Shown here: positions 15,884 to 24,922 of the stretch, one piece after another
How positions within the stretch are numbered: the first letter of the stretch is position 1
Layout of the letters: the number at the start of each line of letters is the position of its first letter
NCBI GenBank assembly: GCA_945874695.1
Contig: CAMCHP010000011.1
Span: forward strand, 1-53,063
DNA: 53,063 nt
Direction: 5' to 3'
From: Chryseobacterium gleum
Lineage (GTDB): Bacteria; Bacteroidota; Bacteroidia; Flavobacteriales_D; Sanyastnellaceae
Program-made: the position numbers and the translations under genes
The notes under the pieces: generated by a model
Database searches by the model: none
What the model was told of the DNA's origin: nothing
Seen by the model: the letters and a program-made list of their open reading frames with translations, nothing else

Positions 15884-17842
15884 ATGCGCTATATAATTGT
15901 CCTATTCAGTCTTTGTATAACCATTGCATTGCCTGCCCAAACTTACTTCTTGCAAGGAAATGCAACGTTTATGGGTAATGACTGCTACCGGCTAACCCAA
16001 GCAGCGAATACGCAAAACGGTGCGGTGTGGTATGCCGACCAAATTGATCTCACACAAGCTTTCGACATCGAATTCTTAATGAACTTCGGTACCATTGACG
16101 CGCAAGGCGCCGACGGTATTTGTTTTGTGCTTCAAACCGTTGGTAATAATGCGCTCGGTCAGTCAGGGGGCGGACTTGGTTTTCTTGGCTTCTCTCCTGC
16201 TTTTGCTGTAGAATTTGACACCTACCAAAACGGAGACTTTGGCGACCCTTTTTACGACCACATTGGAATGGTCAGTAACGGAAGTGTAAACCACAATGGT
16301 GGAGATGCCATTGCTGGTCCGGTTCAGGCTGCAATAAACAGTGCGAATATTGAAGACGGACTCGACCATGTGGTGCGCATCGTCTGGAATCCAGCCAATT
16401 TTCGAGTCGATGTGTACTTCGATTGTGAACTCCGATTGAGTGGCGTAATTGACCTCGTGAATAACATCTTTGACGGCCAAACCTCCGTTTTCTGGGGTTT
16501 CACTGCTGCTACAGGTGGTGCTGTTAACAACCAAACGGTGTGTTTGCAAGAAAACATCCTATCCACAGGTCCAGATGCGCTCGTTTGCACAGGAGGCAGT
16601 GTTCAATTGGCTGCAGCTGGAGATCCCGAAGGAAGCTTCTTATGGGAACCTGCCGACTTTCTTGATGATCCCACATCACAAACTCCCGTTTCAACTCCGC
16701 CCAATGATATCACCTACACGGTGACATACACCAACTTGTGCGGACAAACCCAAGTTGGTGTTGTAAATGTGCAGGTCGAAGACCTCGAATTGTCGATTTC
16801 GGGCAACGTGAACATCAATTGCAACAATGCCTTGTCAACGTTGACTGTGTCAAGCAACTTCGGTGTTTCAACCGATTATTTGTGGAGCACCGATGATGGC
16901 ACATTCAACACGGGAACCGACGCCCCCTCTGTTGTTGTTGCTGCCGGCGGCACCTACCTCGTGACGGGGAGTTTCCAAGAAAACTGTTTTGCAACGGCAG
17001 AATTCGACGTAATTGCAGATTTCGAAGCACCTGTCTTTAGTTTATCATCTGCGGGCGACATCGATTGCAACACGTCGTCAACCGCCCTCACTTCGACGAA
17101 CCTTGGTCTGGGGTATACCTTCAGCTGGTCTACTGCAAATGGTAGTTTGACCGGGCCTCCAAATACGCCAAACACCACTGCGACGTCAGCCGGCACCTAT
17201 TCCTTAAGTGTTACAGATACAGGAAATGGTTGCGCCTCAACCGAAACTATTACCGTGGCCAACCTTATTGCATTCCCAACTATTGTGCCCGGCGCTGCCG
17301 ATTCTCTTTCTTGCCGGAATCTACAGAGCGAAATTTCAGGAACCGTGGTTACTCCATCAGGTGGACAATTCAGCTGGACTACCTCCGAAGGCAACATCGT
17401 TTCAGGTGCAAATAGCCTTGCCCCTGTCGTGAACGCTCCCGGCTGGTATATCTTCAATGTAACCAATCCGGCAAATGGCTGCTCTAGCATAGACAGTGTG
17501 TTGGTTGTCACCGAAGATCAAGTAGAGATTGACCTCACAACCCTCGTTTTCCCAAATATTTTTTCGCCGAATAATGATGGAACCAACGACCGTTGGGTAC
17601 CTTACCTGCTTACCGAGCCTGACTTTGAATTACTGAGCTACTTTACCACCTATGATTTGAAGGTGTACAACCGCTGGGGCGGATTGGTGTTTGACACCGC
17701 TGGAACGCCAAGGGTTTGGGAAGGTCGTGATGAAGGAAACACACTGGAAGAAGGCGTATATTATTACATTTTGAACTACGAAGTGTCATGTGGAACTAAT
17801 GGAAACAGTCCGGCCCGAGGCTCTGTTCATCTTGTGCGGTAA
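15884..17842 (+). CDS. Secreted L-type lectin / Ig-like protein with gliding-motility C-terminal domain
   Basis: Cell-surface protein of 652 residues. A signal peptide (IIVLFSLCITIALPAQ) is followed by an L-type (legume) lectin-like domain (about 18-225), with AVEFDTYQNGD and DHIGMVSNG resembling the metal/sugar-binding core. Then come three or four CHU-type Ig-like repeats (about 230-555, each with Cys pairs) and a C-terminal CHU_C/TIGR04131 domain (FPNIFSPNNDGTNDRW through YNRWGGLVF), the type B T9SS sorting signal. It probably binds polysaccharide on the cell surface. The start at 15884 puts the signal peptide at the N terminus; an in-frame ATG at 15818 would add 22 unlikely residues. Confidence 0.9.
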   Translation: MRYIIVLFSLCITIALPAQTYFLQGNATFMGNDCYRLTQAANTQNGAVWYADQIDLTQAFDIEFLMNFGTIDAQGADGICFVLQTVGNNALGQSGGGLGFLGFSPAFAVEFDTYQNGDFGDPFYDHIGMVSNGSVNHNGGDAIAGPVQAAINSANIEDGLDHVVRIVWNPANFRVDVYFDCELRLSGVIDLVNNIFDGQTSVFWGFTAATGGAVNNQTVCLQENILSTGPDALVCTGGSVQLAAAGDPEGSFLWEPADFLDDPTSQTPVSTPPNDITYTVTYTNLCGQTQVGVVNVQVEDLELSISGNVNINCNNALSTLTVSSNFGVSTDYLWSTDDGTFNTGTDAPSVVVAAGGTYLVTGSFQENCFATAEFDVIADFEAPVFSLSSAGDIDCNTSSTALTSTNLGLGYTFSWSTANGSLTGPPNTPNTTATSAGTYSLSVTDTGNGCASTETITVANLIAFPTIVPGAADSLSCRNLQSEISGTVVTPSGGQFSWTTSEGNIVSGANSLAPVVNAPGWYIFNVTNPANGCSSIDSVLVVTEDQVEIDLTTLVFPNIFSPNNDGTNDRWVPYLLTEPDFELLSYFTTYDLKVYNRWGGLVFDTAGTPRVWEGRDEGNTLEEGVYYYILNYEVSCGTNGNSPARGSVHLVR

Positions 17843-17899
17843 CTCGTTCATGAAACTGCATCAACGCATACTTCGGAAGGTAAATCAATCATTGGTTGA

Positions 17900-18234
17900 C
17901 CACTTGGTATAGTTGGGCTTTCGACCTATCGGTCGGATATGGCATTATCACTTGACATGTTATACCATCTTGTTGAAGACGCCTTGTTTGAAGCCTATCT
18001 AAAGGATCTCTTCTCCCTCGGATCCAAGTATGTCATCATCTATGCTTGCGATCGTGAAGAAAGGGAATTTCCACCAGTAGCATATTACTTAAAGTGGCGC
18101 AGATTCACACCGTTTATTACCAGAAATTTCCAGATTGGCACTTGGTGCTGCACGAAGCCAGCCCTTTTCCCGCTGAAAAACACGGCACACAAGACAGAAG
18201 TTATGCCTCATTTTTCGTCTTTGAGCACAAGTAA
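17900..18234 (+). pseudogene. Methyltransferase remnant, 5'-truncated and frameshifted
   Basis: A frame opening after the TGA at 17897 reads MALSLDMLYHLVEDALFEAY then KYVIIYACD and KWRRFTP. This is the C-terminal half of a class I SAM methyltransferase (LSLDVIYHLVED...YVIIYSS...RKFT pattern). At about 18110-18130 the homology moves to another frame, YYQKFPDWHLVLHEASPF ending SFFVFEHK at the TAA 18232-18234. The N-terminal SAM-binding part is absent, so it is not functional. A hairpin-family copy (17919-17938) sits at the broken left edge. No regulatory role is apparent. Confidence 0.6.
17919..17938 (-). repeat. Dispersed hairpin copy at the edge of the methyltransferase remnant
   Basis: TTT, stem CGACC, loop TATC, stem GGTCG, GAT. 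Both arms carry a paired change (GGCC to GACC, GGCC to GGTC), so the hairpin is kept. Confidence 0.65.
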
Positions 18235-18457
18235 ACAATAGACTCATATTATTTAGCCGAATGCTTGTAAATGTCGTTCGTCCTTCGTTCTTTCGTAGCG
18301 CATTTAAGCACCCCCAAAGTGCCCGGCAAAGGTTGAGTTCTTCGTCCTGAGAAAGCAAGCGGGCCCTCGCATCTATCCTCTTTTCATATTTGCGCTTAGT
18401 TGCCGTAACCGAGGCGCGCATGCCTTTTAATCACTAATTAAATTAGCGGATGATCTT
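18235..18457. other. Intergenic stretch before the SET gene
   Basis: No supported gene. An open minus-strand frame here has no family signature. The only distinct structure is a palindrome at 18434-18446. Confidence 0.5.
18434..18446. promoter_or_regulatory. Palindrome upstream of the SET-domain gene
   Basis: CTAATT-A-AATTAG, a perfect 6+6 inverted repeat 11 bases before the ATG at 18458. It could be an operator for a dimeric repressor, or an AT-rich chance palindrome. Confidence 0.3.
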
Positions 18458-19120
18458 ATGATACACCCCAAAACCACGTTAAAATTTATTAGTCCCGAAA
18501 TCGGATTCGGCGTTGTGGCCACCGAATTCATCCCGAAAGGAACCATAACCTGGATTCACGATGACTTTGATCAGGAGTTCACACCGGAGCAGGTTGAGAA
18601 AATGGATCGCATTTATCAAGACATCATCGACACCTACTCTTTCAGAAACAACAAAGGGAATTTGGTGCTCTGTTGGGACAACAGTCGTTTCGTGAACCAC
18701 AGCTTTAATTCAAATTGCTTGTCAACGGCGTATGATTTTGAAATCGCCATTCGCGACATTCATCCCGGCGAAGAGCTCACCGATGATTATGGTTATTTGA
18801 ATGTTCAGTATCCGTTCAAAGCTTTAGACGAAGGCACGAAACGTAAAACCGTTTATCCTGATGACCTGTTACGGTATTACAAGGTTTGGGACAAGAAAAT
18901 AGCCCAGGCATTTGTGCATCTCAATGATGTAGATCAGCCCCTCGGTGTGCTTTTAAGCGATGCACAGCGTGACCATTTGTCGCGCATTGTATCGGGAGAC
19001 GAGCCTATGACTTCAATTTTAAGCTGCTACTACAGTGAAGAGAAGGAAAAAATGCCAATTGAAGCGCCACTCATCCGCCTGACAAGGCGCAAGAAAAAAG
19101 TAGAGCAACCCAGCATCTAA
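18458..19120 (+). CDS. SET-domain protein (putative protein lysine methyltransferase)
   Basis: Protein of 220 residues with a SET domain at about 5-115. The N-terminal glycine motif (IGFGVVATEFIPKG), the pseudoknot motif RFVNHSFNSNC (Asn80-His81) and GEELTDDYG (Glu106 to Tyr111, holding the catalytic Tyr) are all visible. SET enzymes transfer methyl groups from SAM to protein lysines; in bacteria the substrates are rarely known. The remaining 100 residues are specific, with a basic tail (LTRRKKKVE). No post-SET Cys cluster is present. It is a single gene, with a palindrome before it and a strong terminator after it. Confidence 0.9.
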   Translation: MIHPKTTLKFISPEIGFGVVATEFIPKGTITWIHDDFDQEFTPEQVEKMDRIYQDIIDTYSFRNNKGNLVLCWDNSRFVNHSFNSNCLSTAYDFEIAIRDIHPGEELTDDYGYLNVQYPFKALDEGTKRKTVYPDDLLRYYKVWDKKIAQAFVHLNDVDQPLGVLLSDAQRDHLSRIVSGDEPMTSILSCYYSEEKEKMPIEAPLIRLTRRKKKVEQPSI

Positions 19121-19136
19121 TATTTACGTATTCAAG

Positions 19137-19170
19137 AAAAAGGGGCCATCGCATTCGACGGCCCCTTTTT
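19137..19170. terminator. Bidirectional terminator between the SET and ASPIC genes
   Basis: Stem AAAAAGGGGCC / GGCCCCTTTTT (11 bp, perfect) with a 12-base loop and T tracts on both strands, between convergent genes. Confidence 0.88.
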
Positions 19171-19192
19171 TATTGTTCGATTGAAGAGTAAC

Positions 19193-22039
19193 TTACTCAA
19201 CAATCACTTTCCATGTGCTTCGGCTCTCTTCAGTCTCCATGCTGAACAAGTAGGTTCCGGCACTTAAGGTTGACAAATCGAAGGTATTGCGGTTTACACC
19301 CTGCTGGCTTGCTACCTGGCTTGTATAAACCACCTTTCCGACTAAATCACAAACTTCAAAACGCACCGTTTCGCCTGCATTGCCGTTGAATTCAAAATTC
19401 AAAACGTCGCGCACTGGATTTGGGTAGATGTTCACCTGCATTGCTGAATGCAGATCGGTGACATTTGAAACGATCACCTGCACTGCTACGCGGTCAGATG
19501 CACACGCAATCTCAGGAGTACGCACTTTCCAGTCATAGAAGAAGTAATAAAAGTTGAGGCTATTTTGGCCTGTTACAGAGCTTTGTGTAATGGTTGCAAG
19601 ACCGCCAAGGTCGTATGGATAGCCCAATTGCGCGGGTGGACCATCACGCCAAAGTTGTGGGTTGTTATCCAGTGATCGCAAACCGTATCCGTTTCCTGCG
19701 GGCACATTGAAATCGAGTTGTACTTCAAACTCGCCTTGCGGAATGTTGACTGTAGTTTGTTGAACAACCGATCCGTTCGCATCAATGAGCGCAATGGTGC
19801 GATCACCGGCTTGACCTGCGAACACCTTCACCGATTCAAGAACGATATCTGTATTGGCATTGAATACCAACCAGAAGTTGCTGTTGCCGTGGTACTGTCC
19901 GCCATCAACGGTATTTTGAAGCTGACCTCCAGTTCCAGTTTCACCACCATACACTGTTACATTCTCAACCCAGAAGGTTGTGTTCTCACTGAGATTCACA
20001 GGCATTGGATTACCCATGAAAATTGGAGTTGTCGCATCTTCAGAATCGTACCAGTACGCCATGTCCGCGTCAACTTCAACAAAGTCGTCTCCATTCTGAG
20101 TTACAAGTACATCTACCGAAGTAAGCGGCAGAGGGGTATCATAAACGACAATCTCGACTGACTCTGAAGTTACTGCACTTGCGCAATCGTCGACTACAGC
20201 AACATTATACACGCCGGATTCGGTCACAGTGATCGATTGCGTTTCGCTGCCATTTGACCATGCGAACGAACTTCCTGGAGATGAAATGAGCTCTACTTCT
20301 CCACCATTGCAAAATTCCAATTCACCGTTTGCAGTAATGGTCGGAATCGTGGCTTGAAGCACGGTAATACCTACTGCATTCGTAGCACCAACGCAACCGT
20401 TATCATCGCTCAAAACGACACTGTAAAACCCAGAAGCGACAGCTGCAATCGACTGCGTTGTTTCGCCGTTACTCCACAAATAAGTGTAGCCTTCAGGTGC
20501 AGTGAGTGTGGTTATTTCTCCTGGGCACAGCGTCAAAGCACCTTCAACTGTGACTTCCATACCCGCAAGCTGACATTCGGTTTCAAAAATGTTGTGATAG
20601 GTGTTTATTGCTGGGTCATTGATCGTTGTAACGGCTCCACTCGGCCATTCTACAACGACTTGATCGATTGATGTATTGGCACCTAATCCGAAGTTTACAT
20701 GGAAGCTATTTACAATGCCATAGCTCTCACCAGCGCGCACTTCACGCACTTGCACGCCCCAGTCACCGTAAATTTTTACTTTAGCTCCGATTGCGTTCAT
20801 GTTTGACGCGATTCCTTGCAAGTCGAATCCGACCCAGTTGTTGGCGTTGGCATCATTCATCCATAATATGTCAGCGTTATTGGCATCTGAACCGACATAA
20901 ACTTCACCGTAACTCGCATACAGGTCGAGGAATCCATCCTTGTTTAGGTCACCGATACCAAAACTATGCATCGTGTCATTGTAAGGAAATGTGTTAGTCA
21001 CCTCGGTAAAGGTGCCGTCCCCATCATTCTTAAAGTAGCTGTGCACGCCACCAGCATATACGAGGTCAACCCAACCGTCGTTATCAAAGTCAACCATTTT
21101 CGCTTGCAAGAAGAAGCCACTCTGAGCGAGGCCAGCTTCAACGGTCATATCCGTGAAATAACCGTTACCATCGTTCATCAGCAACTGCAGGGTAGCGCTG
21201 TGTGTTGTAATTAAGCAATCGAAGAAACCGTCGTTGTTGACGTCTGCAAAATCAACTGTCCATGACTGTTCATAGAGCACAATACCGCGATCTTCACCTT
21301 GTTCGGTGTAGTTGCCGTTTCCGTCGTTGATCCAAAGCTGATTGATGCGACGCGGGTCAAAAGGGTTGCTCACAAACTGGCGGCATTTTGCGATAAAGAG
21401 GTCAAGATCACCATCATCATCAATGTCGCACCAAACTGAGCCGTAGTTACCTGAATGATCAGTATTCGGGAAGTTTGTGAAATCGTAATCCGTTAAATCA
21501 ATGAACGATGTGTTCGATTGGAGCGCACCTAAACCATTGTTTCGCCACATCCGTGATAAACCGTCATCGTGGCAAGCGAAGAAATCGAGGTGTCCATCAT
21601 TGTCGATGTCGGCAACGTTGCAAGCTTGCATGAACATGCTCCCATTGGCTAGGTCGACGGATGTTGACTGTCCGATACCTGAAATACTGGTATAATGTAC
21701 TCCATCGTATGCTCCGCCACAAACCACATCGTTGTGTCCTGCATTGGTGAAATTCCCGATGGCCATGCCCCACTGTTCGTTCCCAGAAACAGTTCCGTAG
21801 TTTACCGGATTAAACCCTGATGGTGTTTGATATACGATACGCAAGTGGCGGGAGTCATGGAGAACGGTGATGTCATCGTAGCCATCATTATCCATATCGG
21901 TAACACCTACGCAGCCACCGCTGTTGTACGTTGCTCCAATCTCACTGGTCATATTGGTAAACGTTTGCGCTGAGGCATTCAACGAGACCAACATGGCCGA
22001 GAGGAGAATCAGCTTAATTGGATAGAGTTTGTTTTTCAT
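19193..22039 (-). CDS. FG-GAP/ASPIC secreted protein with T9SS type A sorting domain
   Basis: Secreted protein of 948 residues. Signal peptide to about residue 25 (LNASAQ); FG-GAP/VCBS propeller repeats (about 28-390; DMDNDGYDD, DIDNDGHLDFF, DVNNDGFFDCL, DFDNDGWVDLV, DLNKDGFLDLY, each a Ca-binding-like loop); an ASPIC/UnbV (CRTAC1-type) domain (about 395-490; NAIGAKVKIYGDWGVQVREV); two CHU-type Ig repeats; a beta-sandwich region (about 690-860); and a C-terminal type A T9SS domain (VNIYPNPVRDVLNFEF to the end). It is probably exported by T9SS and attached to the surface. The neighbour at 22097-24847 is a close paralogue with a different C terminus. Confidence 0.93.
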   Translation of the reverse strand: MKNKLYPIKLILLSAMLVSLNASAQTFTNMTSEIGATYNSGGCVGVTDMDNDGYDDITVLHDSRHLRIVYQTPSGFNPVNYGTVSGNEQWGMAIGNFTNAGHNDVVCGGAYDGVHYTSISGIGQSTSVDLANGSMFMQACNVADIDNDGHLDFFACHDDGLSRMWRNNGLGALQSNTSFIDLTDYDFTNFPNTDHSGNYGSVWCDIDDDGDLDLFIAKCRQFVSNPFDPRRINQLWINDGNGNYTEQGEDRGIVLYEQSWTVDFADVNNDGFFDCLITTHSATLQLLMNDGNGYFTDMTVEAGLAQSGFFLQAKMVDFDNDGWVDLVYAGGVHSYFKNDGDGTFTEVTNTFPYNDTMHSFGIGDLNKDGFLDLYASYGEVYVGSDANNADILWMNDANANNWVGFDLQGIASNMNAIGAKVKIYGDWGVQVREVRAGESYGIVNSFHVNFGLGANTSIDQVVVEWPSGAVTTINDPAINTYHNIFETECQLAGMEVTVEGALTLCPGEITTLTAPEGYTYLWSNGETTQSIAAVASGFYSVVLSDDNGCVGATNAVGITVLQATIPTITANGELEFCNGGEVELISSPGSSFAWSNGSETQSITVTESGVYNVAVVDDCASAVTSESVEIVVYDTPLPLTSVDVLVTQNGDDFVEVDADMAYWYDSEDATTPIFMGNPMPVNLSENTTFWVENVTVYGGETGTGGQLQNTVDGGQYHGNSNFWLVFNANTDIVLESVKVFAGQAGDRTIALIDANGSVVQQTTVNIPQGEFEVQLDFNVPAGNGYGLRSLDNNPQLWRDGPPAQLGYPYDLGGLATITQSSVTGQNSLNFYYFFYDWKVRTPEIACASDRVAVQVIVSNVTDLHSAMQVNIYPNPVRDVLNFEFNGNAGETVRFEVCDLVGKVVYTSQVASQQGVNRNTFDLSTLSAGTYLFSMETEESRSTWKVIVE

Positions 22040-22096
22040 ACGGTGAGGTTTATTTATCCTTGAGGTTGCAATTTACAATTTAAGTACGGTATGCGT

Positions 22097-24847
22097 CTAA
22101 TCACAGGTATTACTAAATACTGACAAAAAGCTGAGTAGGTCACCTGAGCCCACATAGCCGTCACCATCCATATCGGCGAAGCAATTTGAGTTACATCCAA
22201 ATTCGCTCAAGAAAATGAGCAAGTCAGAAATATTGATCACACCATCATCATTAAAATCACCAGCGCAAGGATCAGGATCATTGAGTACTTGAAGCGCGAC
22301 TTCAACACGCTCTGATACACAACTGAAACTTGGCGTGCTTACTTGCCAATCGTAGAAGAAGTAATAAAAAGCTAAGGCGTTTCCACCGGTAGCGGTGCTC
22401 GATGTAATGGTTGCCAAGCCATTGAGATCATAGGGATAATCCAAAGTTGCCGGTGGGCCATCGCGCCACAATCTCGGATTAGACCCTACCGAACGCAAAC
22501 CATAGCCTGTGCCTTGTGGAACAAAAAAGTTTAGCTCAACGACTGACTCTCCAATGGGTATGTCAATACTTACCGATTGAAGGGTATTGCCTTGGTCATC
22601 AATTAAAGCAATGGTACGCGAACCTGAGACATCGGCAAATACGCGAACAGACTCGAGCATGATATCGGTATGCGCATCGAATAGTAACCAGAAGCTTGAG
22701 TTGGTGTGGTACTGACCGCCATTTGCCGTTGTCGTTAACTTTCCACCTGAGGCAGTCTCGCCACCAAACGTAACCTCATTTTCAACCCAGAAACTCGTCG
22801 CCTCAGTGATGTTGACATCAAGTGTATTCCCTATGGCAAGCGCCTCAGTGCCACCCAAGTTCGCAAACCAGGTTACTTGCTCGCCCGAAACTTCTATGGT
22901 TTGATCTATTCCCGCAGGCAAAATGAGCGGAGTCAGTACTTCTGGGGCTGGAGCTGGGTGAACAATCACCTCAATTGCATCTGACACGAGAGCAGAAGCG
23001 CACAAGTCAGTTACAGCAACGGTGTAATTACCAGCATCAAATACAAGAATGGATTGATCGGTTTGGCCGTTTGACCAAGCATAGGCTGTGCCTGGCGATG
23101 CTGTGAGCTGAACGAAGCCACCTTGACAAAAATCGAGCTCACCGTCGGCAGTAATCTGCGGTTGAACCGGATTAACGAGTGTGATCTCTACCGTGTTCGA
23201 ATAGCCTGCACAACCTTCCCCATCCGAAACGGTCAAGCTGTATGATCCTGAACTACTCACGATGATGCTCTGTGTTGTTGCGCCAGTGTTCCATTGGTAG
23301 GTCAGCCCTGCTGGTGCTGAGAGTGTAACTTCTTCTCCAACACACAGCGTTGTGTTACCAGAGCTAGAAATCTCAACCGCCGCAATTTGACAGGGTGCTT
23401 CAATAATTTGATGGTACGTGTCAATTGCTGGGTTATCGATTACCGTTTCTAGGCCACTTGGCCATTCAATCACGGCCTGATCAATGGCTACATTTTGGCC
23501 GATGCCAAAATGAAGGTGGAAACTATTCACGATACCATAACTTTCTCCTGCTCGGATTTCTCGAACCTGCACACCCCAAGGACCGTACAATTTAACCTTG
23601 GCGCCTATCGCATCGCGGTTCGATAGCGTTCCTTCGAGGTCAAAAGCCACCCAATGGTTATCATTGCCGTTGTTCATCCACAGAATGTCTGGATTGTTCG
23701 CATCAGGGCTCACATATGAACTTCCATAGCTGGCATACACGTCGAGAAAACCATCTTGATTCAAATCACCAATACCAAAACTATGCATGGTGTCGCCGTA
23801 AGGGAACATGTTGGTCAAATGGGTGAATGTACCGTCTCCGTTGTTCTTGTAATAACGATGTGTGCCTCCCGAGTAAATCAGGTCAACGAATCCATCGTTG
23901 TCAAAATCAGCCAACTTGGCCTGAAGGAAAAATCCACTTACAGCTAAACCAGCAGCAGCGGTTACATCGGTGAAGTGCCCAGTACCGTCGTTCATCAGCA
24001 ACTGCATCGTGTTGCTATGGTTGGTGATGAGGCAATCAAAGTACCCATCATTATTCACATCGGCAAAGTCAGCTGTCCAAGATTGTTCGAATAAAACCAA
24101 GCCGCGATCGAGGGCATCTTCTGCGTAATTGTTCTGTCCGTCATTGATCCACGCTTGATTTATTCGGCGTGGATCGAGTGGATTTGTAATGCCTTGACGA
24201 CATTTGGCAATGACTAAATCAATATCTCCATCGTCGTCAATATCTGACCAAACACTGCCATAGTTTCCTGAATGATCGGTATTTGTGAAGGTTCCAGGAT
24301 CGTAGTTTGTTAAGTCAATCAAACTTGTAGTCGGGTCCAAATTCCCACTGCCATCATTTTGCCAAATCCGTGATAATCCAACGTCATGGCAGGCGAAGTA
24401 ATCAAGGTGGCCGTCGTTATCGATATCAACTACGTTGCAACCTTGCATGAACAAACTACCATTGGCCAAGTTGACCATGTTCGATTGCCCTTGCGGGTCA
24501 ATTTGTACAAAGTGGGTACCGTCGAAGTTACCACCGCAGAGTACGTCGCGGTGTCCATCATTCGAAATGTCGCCGATTGCCATTCCCCACTGACTTGAAC
24601 TGCTCACTGTATTGAGTTCAGAAAGCACATAACCATTTGGTGTTTGATACATGATTCTCAAAAACCGGGAGTTGTGCAAGACAATAATGTCATCTAAGCC
24701 GTCATCGTTCATGTCTGTAACACCAACGCAACCACCGCTATTGAAGGTGTTCCCCGTGAGTCCGGTAGAATTGGTAAATGACTGTGCAGAGATCAAAGGA
24801 GATGCCAAGAGTAGCATACCAAAAGCCAACGAGCGTAGCGTTTTCAT
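22097..24847 (-). CDS. FG-GAP/ASPIC secreted protein with dockerin-like C terminus
   Basis: Paralogue of the next gene downstream, 916 residues, colinear through signal peptide, FG-GAP repeats, ASPIC/UnbV domain (DAIGAKVKLYGPWGVQVREI), Ig repeats and the conserved beta-sandwich (LWRDGPPATLDYPYDLNGLATIT). After about residue 858 the T9SS domain is replaced by two EF-hand loops, DFNDDGVINISD and DMDGDGYVGSGD, each followed by LL-x-FLS-x-F and with cysteines between. This resembles a type I dockerin duplicated motif. No YPNP or CHU_C signature is present, so export or attachment must use another signal. It lies 57 bases upstream of its paralogue and 75 bases after the Fe-S protein gene, all on the minus strand. 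Confidence 0.92.
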   Translation of the reverse strand: MKTLRSLAFGMLLLASPLISAQSFTNSTGLTGNTFNSGGCVGVTDMNDDGLDDIIVLHNSRFLRIMYQTPNGYVLSELNTVSSSSQWGMAIGDISNDGHRDVLCGGNFDGTHFVQIDPQGQSNMVNLANGSLFMQGCNVVDIDNDGHLDYFACHDVGLSRIWQNDGSGNLDPTTSLIDLTNYDPGTFTNTDHSGNYGSVWSDIDDDGDIDLVIAKCRQGITNPLDPRRINQAWINDGQNNYAEDALDRGLVLFEQSWTADFADVNNDGYFDCLITNHSNTMQLLMNDGTGHFTDVTAAAGLAVSGFFLQAKLADFDNDGFVDLIYSGGTHRYYKNNGDGTFTHLTNMFPYGDTMHSFGIGDLNQDGFLDVYASYGSSYVSPDANNPDILWMNNGNDNHWVAFDLEGTLSNRDAIGAKVKLYGPWGVQVREIRAGESYGIVNSFHLHFGIGQNVAIDQAVIEWPSGLETVIDNPAIDTYHQIIEAPCQIAAVEISSSGNTTLCVGEEVTLSAPAGLTYQWNTGATTQSIIVSSSGSYSLTVSDGEGCAGYSNTVEITLVNPVQPQITADGELDFCQGGFVQLTASPGTAYAWSNGQTDQSILVFDAGNYTVAVTDLCASALVSDAIEVIVHPAPAPEVLTPLILPAGIDQTIEVSGEQVTWFANLGGTEALAIGNTLDVNITEATSFWVENEVTFGGETASGGKLTTTANGGQYHTNSSFWLLFDAHTDIMLESVRVFADVSGSRTIALIDDQGNTLQSVSIDIPIGESVVELNFFVPQGTGYGLRSVGSNPRLWRDGPPATLDYPYDLNGLATITSSTATGGNALAFYYFFYDWQVSTPSFSCVSERVEVALQVLNDPDPCAGDFNDDGVINISDLLIFLSEFGCNSNCFADMDGDGYVGSGDLLSFLSVFSNTCD

Positions 24848-24922
24848 ACAGTGAAATTGGTTAATGGTCTAACTTTTTGCAGGATGGTTACCGAAAGTTA
24901 ACATTATTCATCAACTGATTTT

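Noticed and set aside
18089-18421. 110-residue minus-strand frame between the remnant and the SET gene
   Set aside because: Overlaps the methyltransferase remnant, no recognisable domain, no promoter motif. It might be a decayed repeat, but I cannot support that.
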